Shown in pieces: positions 46,230 to 59,561 of a DNA stretch of 64,000 bases. The notes below the pieces were generated by a model, which made no database searches, had not been told where the DNA came from, and was given only the letters and a program-made list of their open reading frames with translations. Source of the stretch: Nissolia schottii (taxonomy: Eukaryota > Streptophyta > Magnoliopsida > Fabales > Fabaceae). Numbering within the stretch: position 1 is the first letter of the stretch; each line of letters begins with the position of its first letter. The position numbers were made by a program, and so were the translations under genes. The stretch is from NCBI GenBank assembly GCA_003254905.1, contig QANU01035109.1:76570-140569 (forward strand). Reading direction: 5' to 3'.

Positions 46230-46870
46230 ACTAAGGTCACAAGCTTAAGGAGCTAATTTCGCAATAAGGGGAAGCTGAATGGTAAGCTTACAAGCAGATT
46301 TTGGACAAGCTATAGGAGTTAGAGACCAGGAGCTCAAGGCCAAGAGCTCAAGTACAAGAACTGAGCTCATGGCTAGGAGCTCAAGTATAGGAGCTAAGCT
46401 CGGGGTCAAGGGTTGAGTTCAAGAGCCAAGGGCCAAGTTCCCACACCTTAAGACACCAAGGGCCAAGTTCCCATGCCTTAAGGAACTATGCTTTAGGCTA
46501 ATAGCTACGAGGCGAAAACCTAGAGGCTGAAAGGAGGTTAGGAAGTAACAAGGCCGAAGCAAGTGAGCTACTCCCCAGACCTGAGGTTCTAGACCCGACT
46601 TGGCTCAACTCGGCCAAGTCGATGGTCTCATGCACTCCTAAGCATACCTAATGACCACACAACCAACTCTGAGATAAGCGTGATAGTTAGCCTCTGAAAT
46701 AAGAGGAATATCTATTTAAATTCCCCACAACTTCATCTTGTAAGCTCTGCTATAAAAACACACTGACCTAAAGTCACTAAGAGTATTGTGTGTGTATATA
46801 TAAATAGATATGCACTCTCATATAAATACTTCACTCACTTGAGTCATCGTGTGTGTGTGTGTGTGTGTCT
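46230..46870 (+). mobile_element. Gypsy LTR remnant (Tat-like)
   Basis: Repeated phrases around gagctcaag (46320-46430) and a tail reading tctgctataaaaacacactg near 46745 resemble the LTRs at 2.1-2.7 and 40.8-41.3 kb. It breaks into TA/TG microsatellites at 46790-46890. Confidence 0.45.
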
Positions 46871-47989
46871 ATATATATATATATATACACTTTTTTTGGC
46901 TTTATGTCAAAATTAAATTTTTAATATAATTTTTTTGGCTTTCTGTCGTCATATGTGAATATCTATTTAAATTCCCCCACAACTCCATCTTAAACATAGG
47001 ATATTTCGTCGAGCTCCTCCTGATTCATCTACTGCATTTATATAACTTTGTTCCTCATTCGAATTACTCTATAACAAGATCCTCTAAGATTAACCCTTAT
47101 TTATGTAATCTTTACCCTGCTCTAAGAGAATTATATCTTTAAAATTCGAACATACATTTCGAACATACATTCTCTTCTTAGAGAATTAAAGTTGCTTATC
47201 ACCTCAACTAATTTTTTTTAAGCTATATACGACAAGAAATAAAAATATTTTAGGATTAGAACAATTGGATTTTTAACTATTGCATGATTGTTTATTATTA
47301 GAGTAAGATTATGTAAATGTAACTGATGATATCTTTTCCATACCCAACATGACCTTGTTTCTAGTTATATTCATGATTGAGCTTTTGAAAACATTTTATT
47401 CTCATGTTTTGTTCAACCTATGTAAATTTATTCCGGGAACAAATCATCCCTAAAAATATTATTATCCATGTTTCAATGAATTTTTATTCTCATATCCTAG
47501 GTTGAGGATATTTTATTCTTATGTCATGGAAATGAAATTATTGTGCAAAAAAACTAAATCATCCTCTATTTTTTTTTTGGAAGTTTAGTTTTTATTTTAA
47601 AAAAATAATTACAATAATAATAATAATAATAATAATGAAATTAAACATGCTATTAGTATTTTGATAATTATCACACATATTCTCATAAATATATATCATC
47701 AACCAACAAGTTTCTAATTTGTTCTTGAGAATCTAAAAAATATTCTCAGCATTTTAATTTTAAAACAAACAATTTTTTTTAAATACTAGGTAATAACATT
47801 TTTGAGTATTGCATTTTTAAAAATGTGATTACCAAGAATAAAATTTCAAAGCTTAAAATAAATGCCCATAGGTAATACATATGTTGAAGCTATATTGTTG
47901 AGTGATTAAGGGTATGTTTACTTCGGGTTACTTGATAATTTTTTTAAATGGGTAAAAGAATCTGTTTTCATATATTTAAATAAAATTTA
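46871..47989. other. Very AT-rich intergenic DNA
   Basis: No gene. A short (AAT)n tract lies at about 47607-47635. Confidence 0.5.
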
Positions 47990-48466
47990 GGCTAAATACC
48001 TTTTTGATCTTCTAGTTATACCTGACTATTTATTTTGGTACTTTGCACCGGACTATTTAATTTGATTTCCTACTTCTTAAAAATTTTAATTCCGTCCTTT
48101 ATCTTTTAAATTGTTATATTTTTGTCTTATAACTTTTAAATTGTTATCATTTTGATCCTTTTCACTTTTGATCTGATCAACGTATCCAACTTTGAGTTTG
48201 ATTTAATGTCCACCCCAAAATATTTTGAATTATTTTTTAGAGTCTTCATGAAAATTATAGATCTTTATTTGGACATTAAAGTGAACGCTAATTTAACTTA
48301 ATTGGACTTAAAATAAGAAAGTTATGACTCAATCAATCTTTGCTGTACACAAAAAACGATAATATTTTAAAAAATAGAATACTAAATTGATTTTTTTTAA
48401 AGTAAATGACGTAATTGAATAATCAGCTATAATTAGAAGATCAAAATCTAAAAAAGTATTTTGGCC
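47990..48466. mobile_element. Non-autonomous DNA transposon with long terminal inverted repeats
   Basis: The left end ggctaaatacctttttgatc and the right end (complement ggccaaaatactttttt) pair over 50 bp or more, including gatcttctagttata and its complement tataattagaagatc. Flanks aaaattta/aaaatttta hint at an 8-9 bp duplication, as in Mutator-like elements. No transposase. Confidence 0.6.
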
Positions 48467-48624
48467 AAAATTTTAAAATTTCGAAACGTCAATTTTCAAC
48501 TTTTCAGAATAAACTAAAAAATGGTAACTTTTTATACTCAAGTGAGATGAGTGATTAAACATGAAAGTGACGGAAAAAAAATTTGACTATTGAATTTCAT
48601 TTAAATGTTCAAGATTAAAAGTTG

Positions 48625-48628
<4 letters not shown>

Positions 48629-48664
<36 letters not shown>
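48629..48664. repeat. (AT)n microsatellite
   Basis: About 18 AT units. Confidence 0.95.
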
Positions 48665-48668
<4 letters not shown>

Positions 48669-49319
48669 TATATCATGATCACTTAAATTGTCACATGATT
48701 TTTAAGTTTTAATTTTGACAATTTTCGTAATATTCAAGGGTCAAGATTTGCTCATTTCACTCTTATATATAAATTACTTAAAAAGTCACATGAATTTTAA
48801 GTTTTAATTATAGTCATTCTCATAAAATTTAATGATTAAAATTTGTTCATTTTACTCTCATATATAAATACTTTTATCGAGTCATCGTGTGTGTATATAT
48901 AATTTTTTTTGGCTCTATGTCAAAATTAATTTTTTAATATTTTTAAATGCTGAGAGAACGAATTTTAAAACTCAGAATCCTCGTCCTAAGCTAGTTATTC
49001 ATTCAAACAATCTCTCTCCAGTTGACTTGCAAATAAGTGGATAGACATAAAAATCACGGTAATAATTTAAATTAACATTGATTAGACCCACTTGAATCAA
49101 ATGTCTACGCGCAAGCCACCTTGACCGGATCTTGACTGCAATCTCTATAACGTATATTAAAAGAACTTAATATCAAATTTTCCGGTTACATTTCCACTGC
49201 CATATAATACCACGGTAGCTTTCGGTACTGATGGTTTGATTTGATGGTAAGTGGTAATCCCATCCATAGTAGGTCAGTATCAACTTAGAAGGCCATTATT
49301 ACATATTGAATATTGAGTT

Positions 49320-49500
49320 AATTATGTTTTTAGTCCCTGTAAAATTTGAAAGTTTGGTTTTAGTCTTTGTATAAAAGTTTTAGTCCCTACGAAAATTTAA
49401 AGTTTGTTTTTAGTCCCTAGAGTTGGATGGGAGTTGACTGCTCTGACGTGACCGCTAATGGCGCTAACGCGGCGTGCAATGTGAGATGCCACGTGGCATA
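49320..49500. mobile_element. DNA transposon end with ttagtccct repeats
   Basis: Three direct ttagtccct words alternate with aaagttt phrases, followed by a GC-rich block with gccacgtggca. Such ends are common on legume Mutator-like elements. A partner end beyond the adjacent mobile-domain gene was not found. Confidence 0.45.
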
Positions 49501-52130
49501 ACCCTTTCGGTGCCTTGGAGGTTCACATCAGTGTCGGGAAAGCAAATCAGACTCCTAGACTTCATCTGAGTTTGGCTTGTCCTGGGGGCTCCCCTTTTGT
49601 GTGCTTCTTCCGCCGGCCCCGAAGGGACTCTAGGGGCCCTTTTGTGGTCTTCGTTGTGACATGATTTCGTCTCACCCTCAACCTCAGTAGAAGACCCTTG
49701 AGCCCCAACACTAGCCTCTGAGGCCTCTTTAGTAGCCACAATGCTGGCTCGTATATCTTCACATTAAGAATCACTAGCAGCAGAGCCGGTGTCGTTATCA
49801 CTAACTAAATCTTCATTGCTTGAATCAATCAAGTCAATGGGTGTAGAGGGGGTGGGTGGTACAGGACGCTCCAAGGAAAGTACGCAAGCAGACCGATGGG
49901 TGCGGGCGAAGGATTCTTCTATCTTAAGTTTTTTCAATGGAGTATGAACCGTATGTCCAGGTGGTGGAGTCCTGGTTGGGGCAGACGAAGAAAGGCTGGC
50001 CACCCCTTTGGAATTAGTGATCAACTTCTTCTTAAGAGCAGGATGGCTCTCCATATCTAAACAGGACAGTCATAGAAGAAGGTAAGTGGTCATGATAAAC
50101 TCATATGGGCAATCAAGCAAGCAAAAGAAAATGGATTAAAGCGAAGAGGAAACACTACTACCCTGAAGTAACTAAACAAAGGATGGGCAAGGTTACCTTT
50201 AGGAGCTGTGGTAACATAGTAAGGATCTTTTGGCATGATGTTAAGCCCCAGGCAACACTCTAAACTTTTTCTCTGCTGAAAGGTTGCCAAGCCTTGCTTC
50301 AGGTATTGGTGATAAGCCCCAGACCCTGCGGTTAACCCACTTACGCGAATAGGGAGAATGATGTTTGTTTCCTCAATGGACATAGGAGAATCAATCAAAA
50401 GAGACCCTATTATGACCTCCAACGAAACCAGAGGAAACTCAATGCTACAAGGAGGTTGGTCCTAACCAAGTTGTCTATAGACCCTGTCTGGCCTGTATGT
50501 GAAACCAAAGAGGAGTCCAACCAACTGGGAGAAAGCGTCAGTAGGTACAAAACCCAGTAAAAACCCATGGTTTGAACAGATTTCCCCATAAATCGTAAAC
50601 ACTGTTGGTAAAGGAGGCTCTCCTAGCCCTAGAATGAGAAAAATCTATCTGATGGATAGGATAGTGTTTTTCAAGGCCTGGGAAAGTAGGATGGACATAA
50701 GGATGAAAGACAAGGGCGCCCATCCCAGTTCTAGTTGCGAGCGGGGTCGTAAGGGGCGCCATGCGCCACCACTTCAAGGATTGTGTCCGAAGGAACGACC
50801 CTGGTAGGAGTATAAGAGGGAAAACTCTTGTAAAAGAAAAGCTGCAGGAAGGTCACATCTGCATACCAGTTCATAGGGAATCGGCCCTAGGACATCTTCA
50901 TTTGTTCTTGTACTTGATCCAATCGCGCATACAAACCACCCAAGTACATCAAGCCCAAGGGTAGCCTTTTTCCTGACCACAACAAGTTAGCCAAGACAAA
51001 AACTCTAGGACTAAGGGAACGAGGACTAGGAAAAATGAAATGGCCAAGATAGAATGCTAGGAAGGCTGCCGGTTGTAGGGCTTCCTTCGTGGATCCAAGT
51101 CTTGGAAAAATGGGGGCACCCTTGTAAAGATGGTCCCCAAAAAAGAAACGAGTCCACCCTAAGAAAGTGTGCTTAAGAGACTTATTTCCCCTTTTTCTTT
51201 TCTTCTTGGGAGAGGGTTTTTGAGGGTGGGGACGCATTTGGGCAATGCGACTGTCGCCACAGAGGTTACAGGAATATCTCATGGCGTCCAATTTACCTTG
51301 AAAAAGTGCACAAGCCATCTCCGCCACGGGCTGCTCCAAATATGAATCCAATAAATCTATGTTTCCCAACACGGGCAATTTCAAAAGGATTACTTCATCC
51401 TCCAAGGTGGGGGTCGTCTCCCCCCTATGCGGTGACGTAGGTGTGGGTGAAAGCACACCACCGCTAAAGCAGAAATTGAAGATCAGAGGGAGCTTTGGTG
51501 GTTTCTAACTTTCAGCTAGCCCAAATTGCGTCAGCAATACCTATGCGACAAATCGAGGACACGAATTCCCAGTTGAAGAGGAACACGTGGTCCACCCACT
51601 TGATCTAGAGGTCATCGGTGGAGATGCAAAGGGGGAACTCCACGTTGACCCAGGGAAACTCTTGCCAAGTGAGCCTTGAGTGGAGCAGGAAGGGTCCAAC
51701 ATGGGAGCTTATTGCATTCACCACAAGATAGCAAACATTTAGCTGACCAACGGGAACGACGTCATGATAAGGCCAACCGGGTGCAAATAGGTCATTGGAG
51801 GGAGGTGGAGGGTGGAAGTCCCTTTTGGGTAGAGATGCGCCCACAACCCACTTTCCACTATAAGTGCTCGCCACCTTGGCGCGAGGTGCGGAGAGCCCTT
51901 CTTCCTACAGGCCGATAGTAGAACCTCGAGGGATAGAGGGAACTATTTTAGAAGGAAGAGAGATGGTTTCAAAGTCAATCTCAGTGTGTGAAGTGGGAGG
52001 GGGCTTATGGTTTGGACCCATTTGCACTTACCTGGGAAAAGGGTCCCTAACCGTTCGATCAAAGCCATCATCTAAGGTCCATCGTGGAGCATGCAGGGGC
52101 ACCACCAGAGGACGCCCACCCTAAGATACT
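49464..52130 (-). pseudogene. Plant mobile domain (PMD) gene, transposon-associated, decayed
   Basis: On the minus strand, blocks in two or three frames follow PMD order. The N-terminal part near 52000 reads EIDFETISLPSKIVPS, then WQEFPWVNVEFPL (51605-51874). Next is GETTPTLEDEVILLKLPVLG (51456 downward), the usual TLEDV..LLxLPVxG motif, then AAFLAFYLGHFIF, VLANLLWSGKRLPLGLMYLG and GLYARLDQV. The C-terminal tail (49464-50054) is hydrophilic, with Ser/Pro-rich and acidic parts (DLIDSSNEDLVSDND). Stops and frameshifts interrupt it several times. PMD proteins (PF10536, MAIN-like) exist both as host genes and as passengers in gypsy and MULE elements. The surroundings favour a passenger copy. Confidence 0.65.
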
Positions 52131-53190
52131 AGAGGGGAGAATGCACCAGCAGGAGTAGGAAAGGGATCCAAAAAGGGAGGCTGAGGCACTACCTTGTGTA
52201 GAGCACCTTGGCCTTGACTAGGGTTCCAAGAAGGGGAAGGATGGTTGAGACAGACCTTTCCTCAATTTAGCCATGCAAGGACGCCCTCCCATAACCCAAG
52301 GAGTTGCCTCCAAGCCATTTAACCAGCTCCCTCCCTGCCTTTGGTCAGAAGGTATTAAAGGGGCAGCAAAAGCCCCTTTCCCCTTTTCACCATAATAAGC
52401 CTTTTGGAATTTGCTGCACCTAGGAAGGGAAAAAAGAGGCCTTTACTCAAAGGTTCTGTGACCGGTCCACGCTATAGCAGGGGGCTGATAGGAATAGGTC
52501 TGGAGGCCCGGGCCCAACAAGAGGGAGCAACTCAGTAAAGAAAGAGGTGCAGGAGAGGAACGGGAGGACGGAGAATTGGACCTTAGAGTAAGAGCTCTCC
52601 ACCATTACTCTATACACACAACGAATAATCATAATATAAGTTTACAAACCCATAATCTCCAGCTCTGTATGCTTTGAACCCCTAATCCACATTACGGTTC
52701 AAATCATTAATAATACTACTGACATAATTATGCATATAAATAACTACATCAATAAAGAAAATAGAGTATTTATTACATGAATAAAATTGACAAAAATAAT
52801 TCAGTTTACTTAAGATATTTTATATTATTCCTTAAGCATCTAGTTAGAGGTTTGACCCTTGATGTGTGTGGAGAAAGTTTCGTAGAGAGAACTAAAGCTC
52901 CTTCGAGAAGTCTACAGTGTGAGGTGATTAGTCACTGTTCTTGACGATGAATACTCTGGACTAACCCATAAAAAGATATTTTATATTATTACTAATATAA
53001 GTTGTGTTAACTCTATTTTTCCCTACCTGAAGTAATATTTAGAATGAAATTGGATAGTGGACGATGACATCGTTTACATGGAAATGGTCTTGGTCATAAA
53101 GAAACATTGAAATGTTGGAAGGAAGAAAGAAAGCGCAAGTCCAGTCTTTTTTCGTGCCTTTAGCGAGCATAAGAAATAAAAAAGAAATTA
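52131..53190. other. Remnant upstream of the PMD copy and intergenic DNA
   Basis: The 52.13-52.63 kb part keeps the GC-richness of the PMD copy and may be its leader (minus strand). The rest is AT-rich with no signal. Confidence 0.4.
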
Positions 53191-53191
53191 T

Positions 53192-53334
53192 TTGTACAAC
53201 TTATTTAAATAAACATCTAACAACTCGCTCTCACAAAAATATGTGATCCATTGTACTCATATTTTCTTTTTACGGTTAGTGTCATGTTTTTATAAGAGTG
53301 AGTTATTAAGTGTCCGGCCAAATAAATGGTACAA
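53192..53334. mobile_element. MITE, 143 bp
   Basis: Left end ttgtacaacttatttaaat and right end aaataaatggtacaa pair, with further pairing of aacaactcgctctcac and gagtgagttatt inside. Confidence 0.6.
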
Positions 53335-55640
53335 GGGTATTCTAAGCATGATAATCTATAGTAGTAGTAGATAATTACCCGGTCAAGGTTTCAAGAGGAG
53401 ATAAGAATGTGAACAAGAATATGAATAGAAAGCACCGCAATTTAAACAGTGATCGCGAATCATCACGTGAACCCTTGAAAATGAAATGAGCAATGGAGTG
53501 AACACTTAAAAGGAGCGTGACTAATATTATGTCTTAGTCCCGGAAACACCCCGCTGTATCTCCTGGAAGTTTCCAAAAGCAAACTCTATAGTATACCTAC
53601 CATATCACAACTAAAGACCCTGTCTATTTTTTATTTTCTTCCGCCGAAATTATTAGATCACCCACGGACTTTTCAATATCTTTTCATGAATATAATTTTG
53701 TATATCAAAATTGAATGGTTTTTTTCAAAAAAAAATTGGTTTTTCTTTTGGTACCCTAGCTTTGATGAAAGTATCAACACTCTTGTATTTGAACAATTAA
53801 GATTCAATCACAAATTTAAAATAATAAACAATTTGAGTTAGAGGGACATATGGCAAAATTTTATATATTATGATATCGATATCCTTAAATTTTATAGGAT
53901 ACCAAAGTAATCTTTTTATTTTATTTTATGCTGTTAAATAAAAAAGTAAGAAAAGACTATATCTCACATGGGAGTCCCGCTAAAATCAACACATAAAAAC
54001 TCGCTAATGTTAGGAGGAGGAGGAAGGTCAAACGTTGGAGGAAGGACATTTGACCAACAAAAAATAAAAAAGAAAATGTCAGCAAAATTCTCTCTCATTA
54101 TTCAAATGAAATGAGAGTGTGAGTGTGAGAGAGTCATAGGGACTCTTTAGATTATGGTTTCTTTGAAAAAAATTAAATAATAAAATTATATTAATAAATA
54201 TGATTGCATAAAATGTTGCAAAAAGTAATGTTAGTCTAGTGGATAAGGCATTGCTCTAGGTTCGAGTTTCACTGAAGGTAAAATAAGTTTGTTTTGCTTA
54301 GTAAGCACAAAGACCAGGCCGTCTGACCTATTCCTACCCTTAGTTAACATCAATTTAGTAAAATCATGAAAAAAAATATTTATTTTAATTAAAAAAAAAA
54401 AAGCAAACACCTTTCCTTCTCATTATCCAAAAAGCACCTTTGACTTTGCTCCACAAAACGGATTTTTTTTTTTTATGAAAATGTTATGTTTACATTTAAA
54501 AAAGTGTATCTCTATTTTGATGGAGGCCCAATATTTGCTAACTATGTATTAAGCATATTATATGCAAATCTATAAACAAAAACTAAGCGACTTGACAAGC
54601 ACAACGGTAATCCGCCTGTCAAGGCCATGTAGTGTGTTAAATAGGACTTCAACTTTTTCCATAATCGTCTTAAAATTATCTAATCTAACCAAATAAATTT
54701 CCTAAGGTAAACTAACAAATTTTATGAAAGATTTATGTCTAGAAGCCTTCCTCGTATCATCTGACTAATGATAGAAGGCAAATTCCTCCCAAGGTATAAC
54801 TTTAATAATGAAATTGATGGGGAAGGACAACTTTGGATAGTGCTGGTGAAGAACAAAAATTAATTCTCTTAAGAAATTGGGTTTTCTTTTGGCTAAGGGT
54901 TAAGAAAACTTAAACGAAAACAAAGGAATGAAAAATAAATAGAGAAAACTGAGGATTTATGGTGTGTGTTGGTGATGTTAGAGATGGATTGATGATGGTC
55001 ACAATGGTGCATGGTAAAATGGGAGATGAAAAACGAATTGGTGATGAGGAATAATGACGAACAGTAATGAGATGGTGAGTATGAAGAATGAATTTCTTTG
55101 TTGGTTCTTCTTAAAAGAAAAATGAATTCTCCTTGGCCTAAGCTTTAACAAATGAAAACCAAGAATGAGCAGCAAAGCACATGAGAGAGACTCATGGGGT
55201 GCTAAAGAGCTATTTGGCTGAGTGGCCATTGAATGATGAAGATGGTGTAGAGAAATTATTTGTCTTGGTTGGTGATGAGGAAATGAAGAGAGTGTATTTT
55301 CCTAAGACAAATCAAGGAACTTCTCTTGTTTCCCTCTTCAGCCGTTGGTGAATTTTGATACTACTCCAAGCATTCTACGTTTTTTCTCCTCTAAAGGAAT
55401 GAATTGAAAGCAATAGAGGATGCCCTTGGTGTTTTCACATGTAAAGAATCCGTAATTGAGAACTGAACCTAAATGTGATAGATTGAATGTGATATATTGG
55501 CTGCATGGCCGATTTTTGACATGTTTCCCGGGAGGGCTTGGAGAGTTGACACGTGTAGGTTTGATTAATGTATGATTAATTATACTTCTAAATTGGGCAG
55601 AAGGTACTCTATTAGCCTAAAATAATAGTTTCCAAAACTT
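53335..55640. other. Intergenic DNA with a SINE-like segment
   Basis: AT-rich, no gene. At about 54228-54290 tRNA-like boxes occur (gttagtctagtggataagg and aggttcgagtttcac), suggesting a tRNA-derived SINE head. The rest has no structure that I recognise. Confidence 0.35.
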
Positions 55641-57560
55641 AGGTTGGAATCTTTTAAGATTGATTATTGTTTGAATGGATATATGTTGTACTACAAGGAT
55701 GATGCTAACTTAATTGTGTGTAGATTATGTGACACCACAAGATATAAGCCAAAGAAAGTGGGACCTAGGAGGTATAAGGATATCCCTAAAAATAGAATCC
55801 ACTAGTTTCCCATAATACCTAGGCTGAAGAGATTGTTTTCATCTGTTAGTTCTACACCACACATAATGTGGCTTTTCGAGAATAGAAGAAACGACAGTGT
55901 AATAACTCGTCCTTTCTATGGTGAGGCTTGGAAGCATTTTTACCGAATTCACCTGAATTCATGTTGGAGCCCGCAATGTGAGGTTAGGGTTTTATTTTTA
56001 TGGATTTACTCCAAACAATCAATTCAAAAATCCTTACTCTTTTGGCTTGTTATTGTTACATCGCACAAACTTCCTCCTAAAATGTGCATGAAAAACACAT
56101 AATTGTTTTGAATTGTGTAATCCCAAGTCCCAACAATCCCAAAGAAAATATTGAAGACTATCTTTAATTTTTGATTAATGAACAAGAAGAATTGCAGTAT
56201 CTGAGTGTGCTTACTTTTGGCATTTCATAGAAGAAGAATTTCATGTCAAGGACATCACTGATGTGGAATATCAATGACTTTCTTGTGGGATGTTGTCTAG
56301 ATGGATGATGCAGGAATATTTGTCATAACCAATTTCTATGGAGGATATGAAGGCATCCACTTTGGAACATAGAGGAAAGAACTCGTGGTTTGATTGTCAT
56401 AGAGTTTTCCTAGAAGAGGGTCATGCATTCAGACGCAACAAGACTAGGTTTACAAAGAACATGGTTGAGGATAGGGAGCCCCTGCAAGGACGTAGTGGTT
56501 ATGAAATTTTGAGTATGGTTAGTAAGTTTTCAAAGATATCTGATATAGGGAAAACTCATAGGTGTTAAAGCTTGGGGTAGAACACAATTGGACCAAAAAG
56601 AGTATAGTCTAGGATTTGCAAAAGATAACTTTGTTTGTCATTGTCTATACTACAAGAAAAACGACTATTTCCGTCCCGATTTGCAAAAGCTAGGTGTGAT
56701 GCATGTTGAAAAAATTGTGTTTGATAACACAATGCACATTGTTATGGACATTGATCAAACCAAAGACAAGACAAGGCAATATTGGTTTCGACAGGGTATT
56801 GTTAACACCCTATGTTGAATTTACAGCCAACCGTAGTTGGTCATTAGAAGAAGCCAAAGGTGGGGTATATGTTGAGCAAACATTAACAACAAAGTGTTTT
56901 ATAGTGGGTTCAAGATTTGAAAATGCCTGATGGTTATGCTTGCCCATTGGAAGTTGTGAAACATGAAGAGTAATGATTGTCATGTATTTATGGAGTGTTT
57001 TCTCCCTATTACATTTAAAGAACTACCCAAGCAAGTGTGGAAGCCAATAACCAAGTTAAGTCAGTATTTTAGAAACCTAAGTTCACCCACCCCTAGAGTT
57101 AAAGACCTACTAGTGATGAAAAGGTACATCCCTGTTATTTTTTTTTACAATATAGACAATATTTCCTCGTAGAATTTTTGACTCCATTGGACACTTGTGT
57201 ATACACTTGACATATGACTCCCGAGTGTGTGGTTCAGTTAATTATATGTGGATGTTTCCCTTCAAAAAGGCCAGTGAGGCATTCAAATGAATTGTGAAAA
57301 ATAGAGCCCAGTCGATGGTTCAATATGTGAGGCATTCTTGTCAAATGAGACATCTCACTTTTATTCATTTTACTTTGGTGGATCATATCACTTGTATGAG
57401 AACTCAGGTCAGATGAAATGATGATGGAAGTGAAAGTTCGAATCATTTTGCCTTGTCCATCTTCAATCAACCTAGTCATGTGGCTGGCAAAGGTAAACCA
57501 TACAAGTTGAACCAATAAGAAAGGAAAGCAACACATATGGTTGTTTTGCTGAATTGGGAA
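55640..57560 (+). pseudogene. Second, more decayed CACTA (TNP2) transposase relic
   Basis: Blocks follow the same order as at 16.6-17.9 kb: a segment around 55680-55940 (GEAWKHFYRIHLNS, preceded by a PK-rich zinc-knuckle-like part), then at 56338-56568 SWFDCHRVFLEEGHAFRRNK and at 56963-57172 SNDCHVFMECFLPITFKELPK. A DUF4218 end follows near 57240 (MWMFPFKKASEAFK). Frameshifts and stops are many. A 42-bp insertion with a 3-bp duplication lies inside. Confidence 0.75.
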
Positions 57561-57899
57561 AAAGTAAAACCATTGTTCCAGTAAGTGCTCTACATCATTT
57601 TTTTTCTCGTTTACTTCTATTTTCTCATGATAATTAAATCACATATTGATTACTATTTTATGCAACGCTTACAAGAAGTTTAGAATAGAAATGAGTCAAC
57701 ACTGCCACAATCATCAATTTGCTCAGTCGTTTTAAAATATTGTATGTATTAATTTCATATCAATTTTTTCAAATATTATGACTTATTTTTTTCATTTCTT
57801 CTAATTGAATTTGTATAATTTGTAGGTTCAAATAAAATGGGATGACATCGATGATGACTTAAGAAGCTTGAGTTACGATCATTTCAATAAAGCCAGTAG

Positions 57900-57950
57900 C
57901 ACACACACACTCTCTCTCTCTCTCTCACACACACATACATACATGCACGT
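57900..57950. repeat. Compound (AC)n(TC)n(AC)n microsatellite
   Basis: acacacacac, then tctctctctctctc, then acacacacatacatac. Confidence 0.9.
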
Positions 57951-58119
57951 GCAACTCCTGAATTAAAGGTTCAGAACTCAGGGAGGGAGATGGAGAGCGA
58001 GAGAGTGTGAGGGTGAGACATAGTATGGCTATCGGTGAGATTAAGGGAGAGCAAGGGGAAAAAGTGGGGGTGGGGGTTTCTAGTGTCATGGAGGTCAATG
58101 AAAGATAGAGCAAGGGCGT

Positions 58120-58395
58120 TTTGATTGCAGAAGAAGGTGTGAAGGTTATCCGTGTGGTTTCGAAGAAGGTTTCTTTCTAGGAAAAATTACTAGAGGGTGG
58201 CTCTACCTGCATCTCTACATTTTGAGGACGTGTTGGCAAAGAACTAGCAAAGGTTGAGAAAGCTGATGGCAAAGGAAAGAAACAAGGGGTTGTTTTTCAT
58301 GAGAGTGTAGTGATGGCATTTTCTACACCATGGCAAGATCCTAGGTTACGAAAGTGTTGGGAAAGAATTCGATTTATACAGCTGTGTGTGATGAC
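58120..58395 (+). pseudogene. LINE ORF1 fragment, left piece
   Basis: Reads KVEKADGKGKKQGVVF, then MAFSTPWQDP and, after a frameshift, KVLGKNSIYTAVCD. This is the start of the DUF4283 domain of plant LINE ORF1 (PWxDxLVVKLLGKxIGY). It is cut off by the LTR that begins about here and continues at 63075. Confidence 0.65.
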
Positions 58396-58830
58396 TCACT
58401 TTCCTAAGTACCTTAGGAAGGGTCATGAAAAAAAAAGAGGGTGTTGCAACACGCTATAGCATCACAGTATGAAACCAGCCTGCCAACATGTTGTAGCGGC
58501 ATGACGATTCAAGAACCAAGTCCCACATCTCTTATGAAGACTTGGGGAAGAGGTTTTCTTTGCCTATAAATAGAAATCCTCAAGTAGAGCTTTAATTTCC
58601 AATTTCCTTCAGAGCTCATGCGGTTCCACCCAGTGTTGGGACTTTTGGCTCTAGTATTACTTTGCGGATAAGTAATGCCTCCATCTAGGATGCCAAAGCT
58701 ATGCATCTTGGAGCTCCCAGTGCAGTGCTACCTATTCCTTGTCCTTTTCAAGTGAGTGGAGGTCCCGGTGCATCGACAGTGTGCCATTTTGTGGCCCGTC
58801 AATCGAGTCAGATATGTTTTATTGTGGCAG

Positions 58831-58831
58831 T

Positions 58832-58866
<35 letters not shown>

Positions 58867-58868
58867 TT
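58831..58868. repeat. (TTTA)n microsatellite
   Basis: About nine TTTA units, followed by a short (TTAA)n tract. Confidence 0.95.
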
Positions 58869-59561
58869 CAGTTAATTAATTAATTAATTAGTTTACTTAA
58901 TTGTTTATTTAGTATGTACTCAGTGTTGCTTGCATGTGTAGGCTTAAGTAGAGACCTGTATACTTAGTTATGACATGTCAAGATTATGCTAGACTTTTCA
59001 TAATTAGTAGTAACATAGGTTATATAGATATAATGATAAATTCAGTATACGGGTGTCGTAGTTAGATCACCAAGGTAATTAACATCATAATTAATGCACT
59101 ACATGAAATCTTAGGATAGGAGGCTCAGGATCCCATAATTAAATTAGATCAATTGTATAGGATCAATACCCTAGCACGAGTCCAGTATACTTGGTCATTC
59201 GTATCCCTAGAGTTAGTGTATTCACAAACTCAGTTATCTAGCACAGTTCGCACAGTCAAAAGGTAGTCCAAAAATAAAACCCGTGTTAAATATGGAAGCC
59301 TAGTTGATAGTTCCAAGATAGTTATTCAGTATAGCAATAATCATCAATAAACCTCAATAGTCAGTCTGAAGTAGTAGCACTCCTATTTCAAGGTCATGAC
59401 AGTTAACTCAGCCTATATCCAATAAACCATTGGTTATAATCCAGTACCCTGTAGTCAACTGCAACAAGGTAGTTAGCCAGCGCAATAATACTAACCAGTA
59501 CCCCTATTAGTAGGCAGCGAAGAGGTAGCATCTAGTTAAGTGTAGACGCCGTGAACCCATG

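Noticed and set aside
54228-54290. Possible tRNA gene
   Set aside because: A- and B-box-like words are present but no acceptor stem or anticodon arm pairs; a SINE head is more likely.
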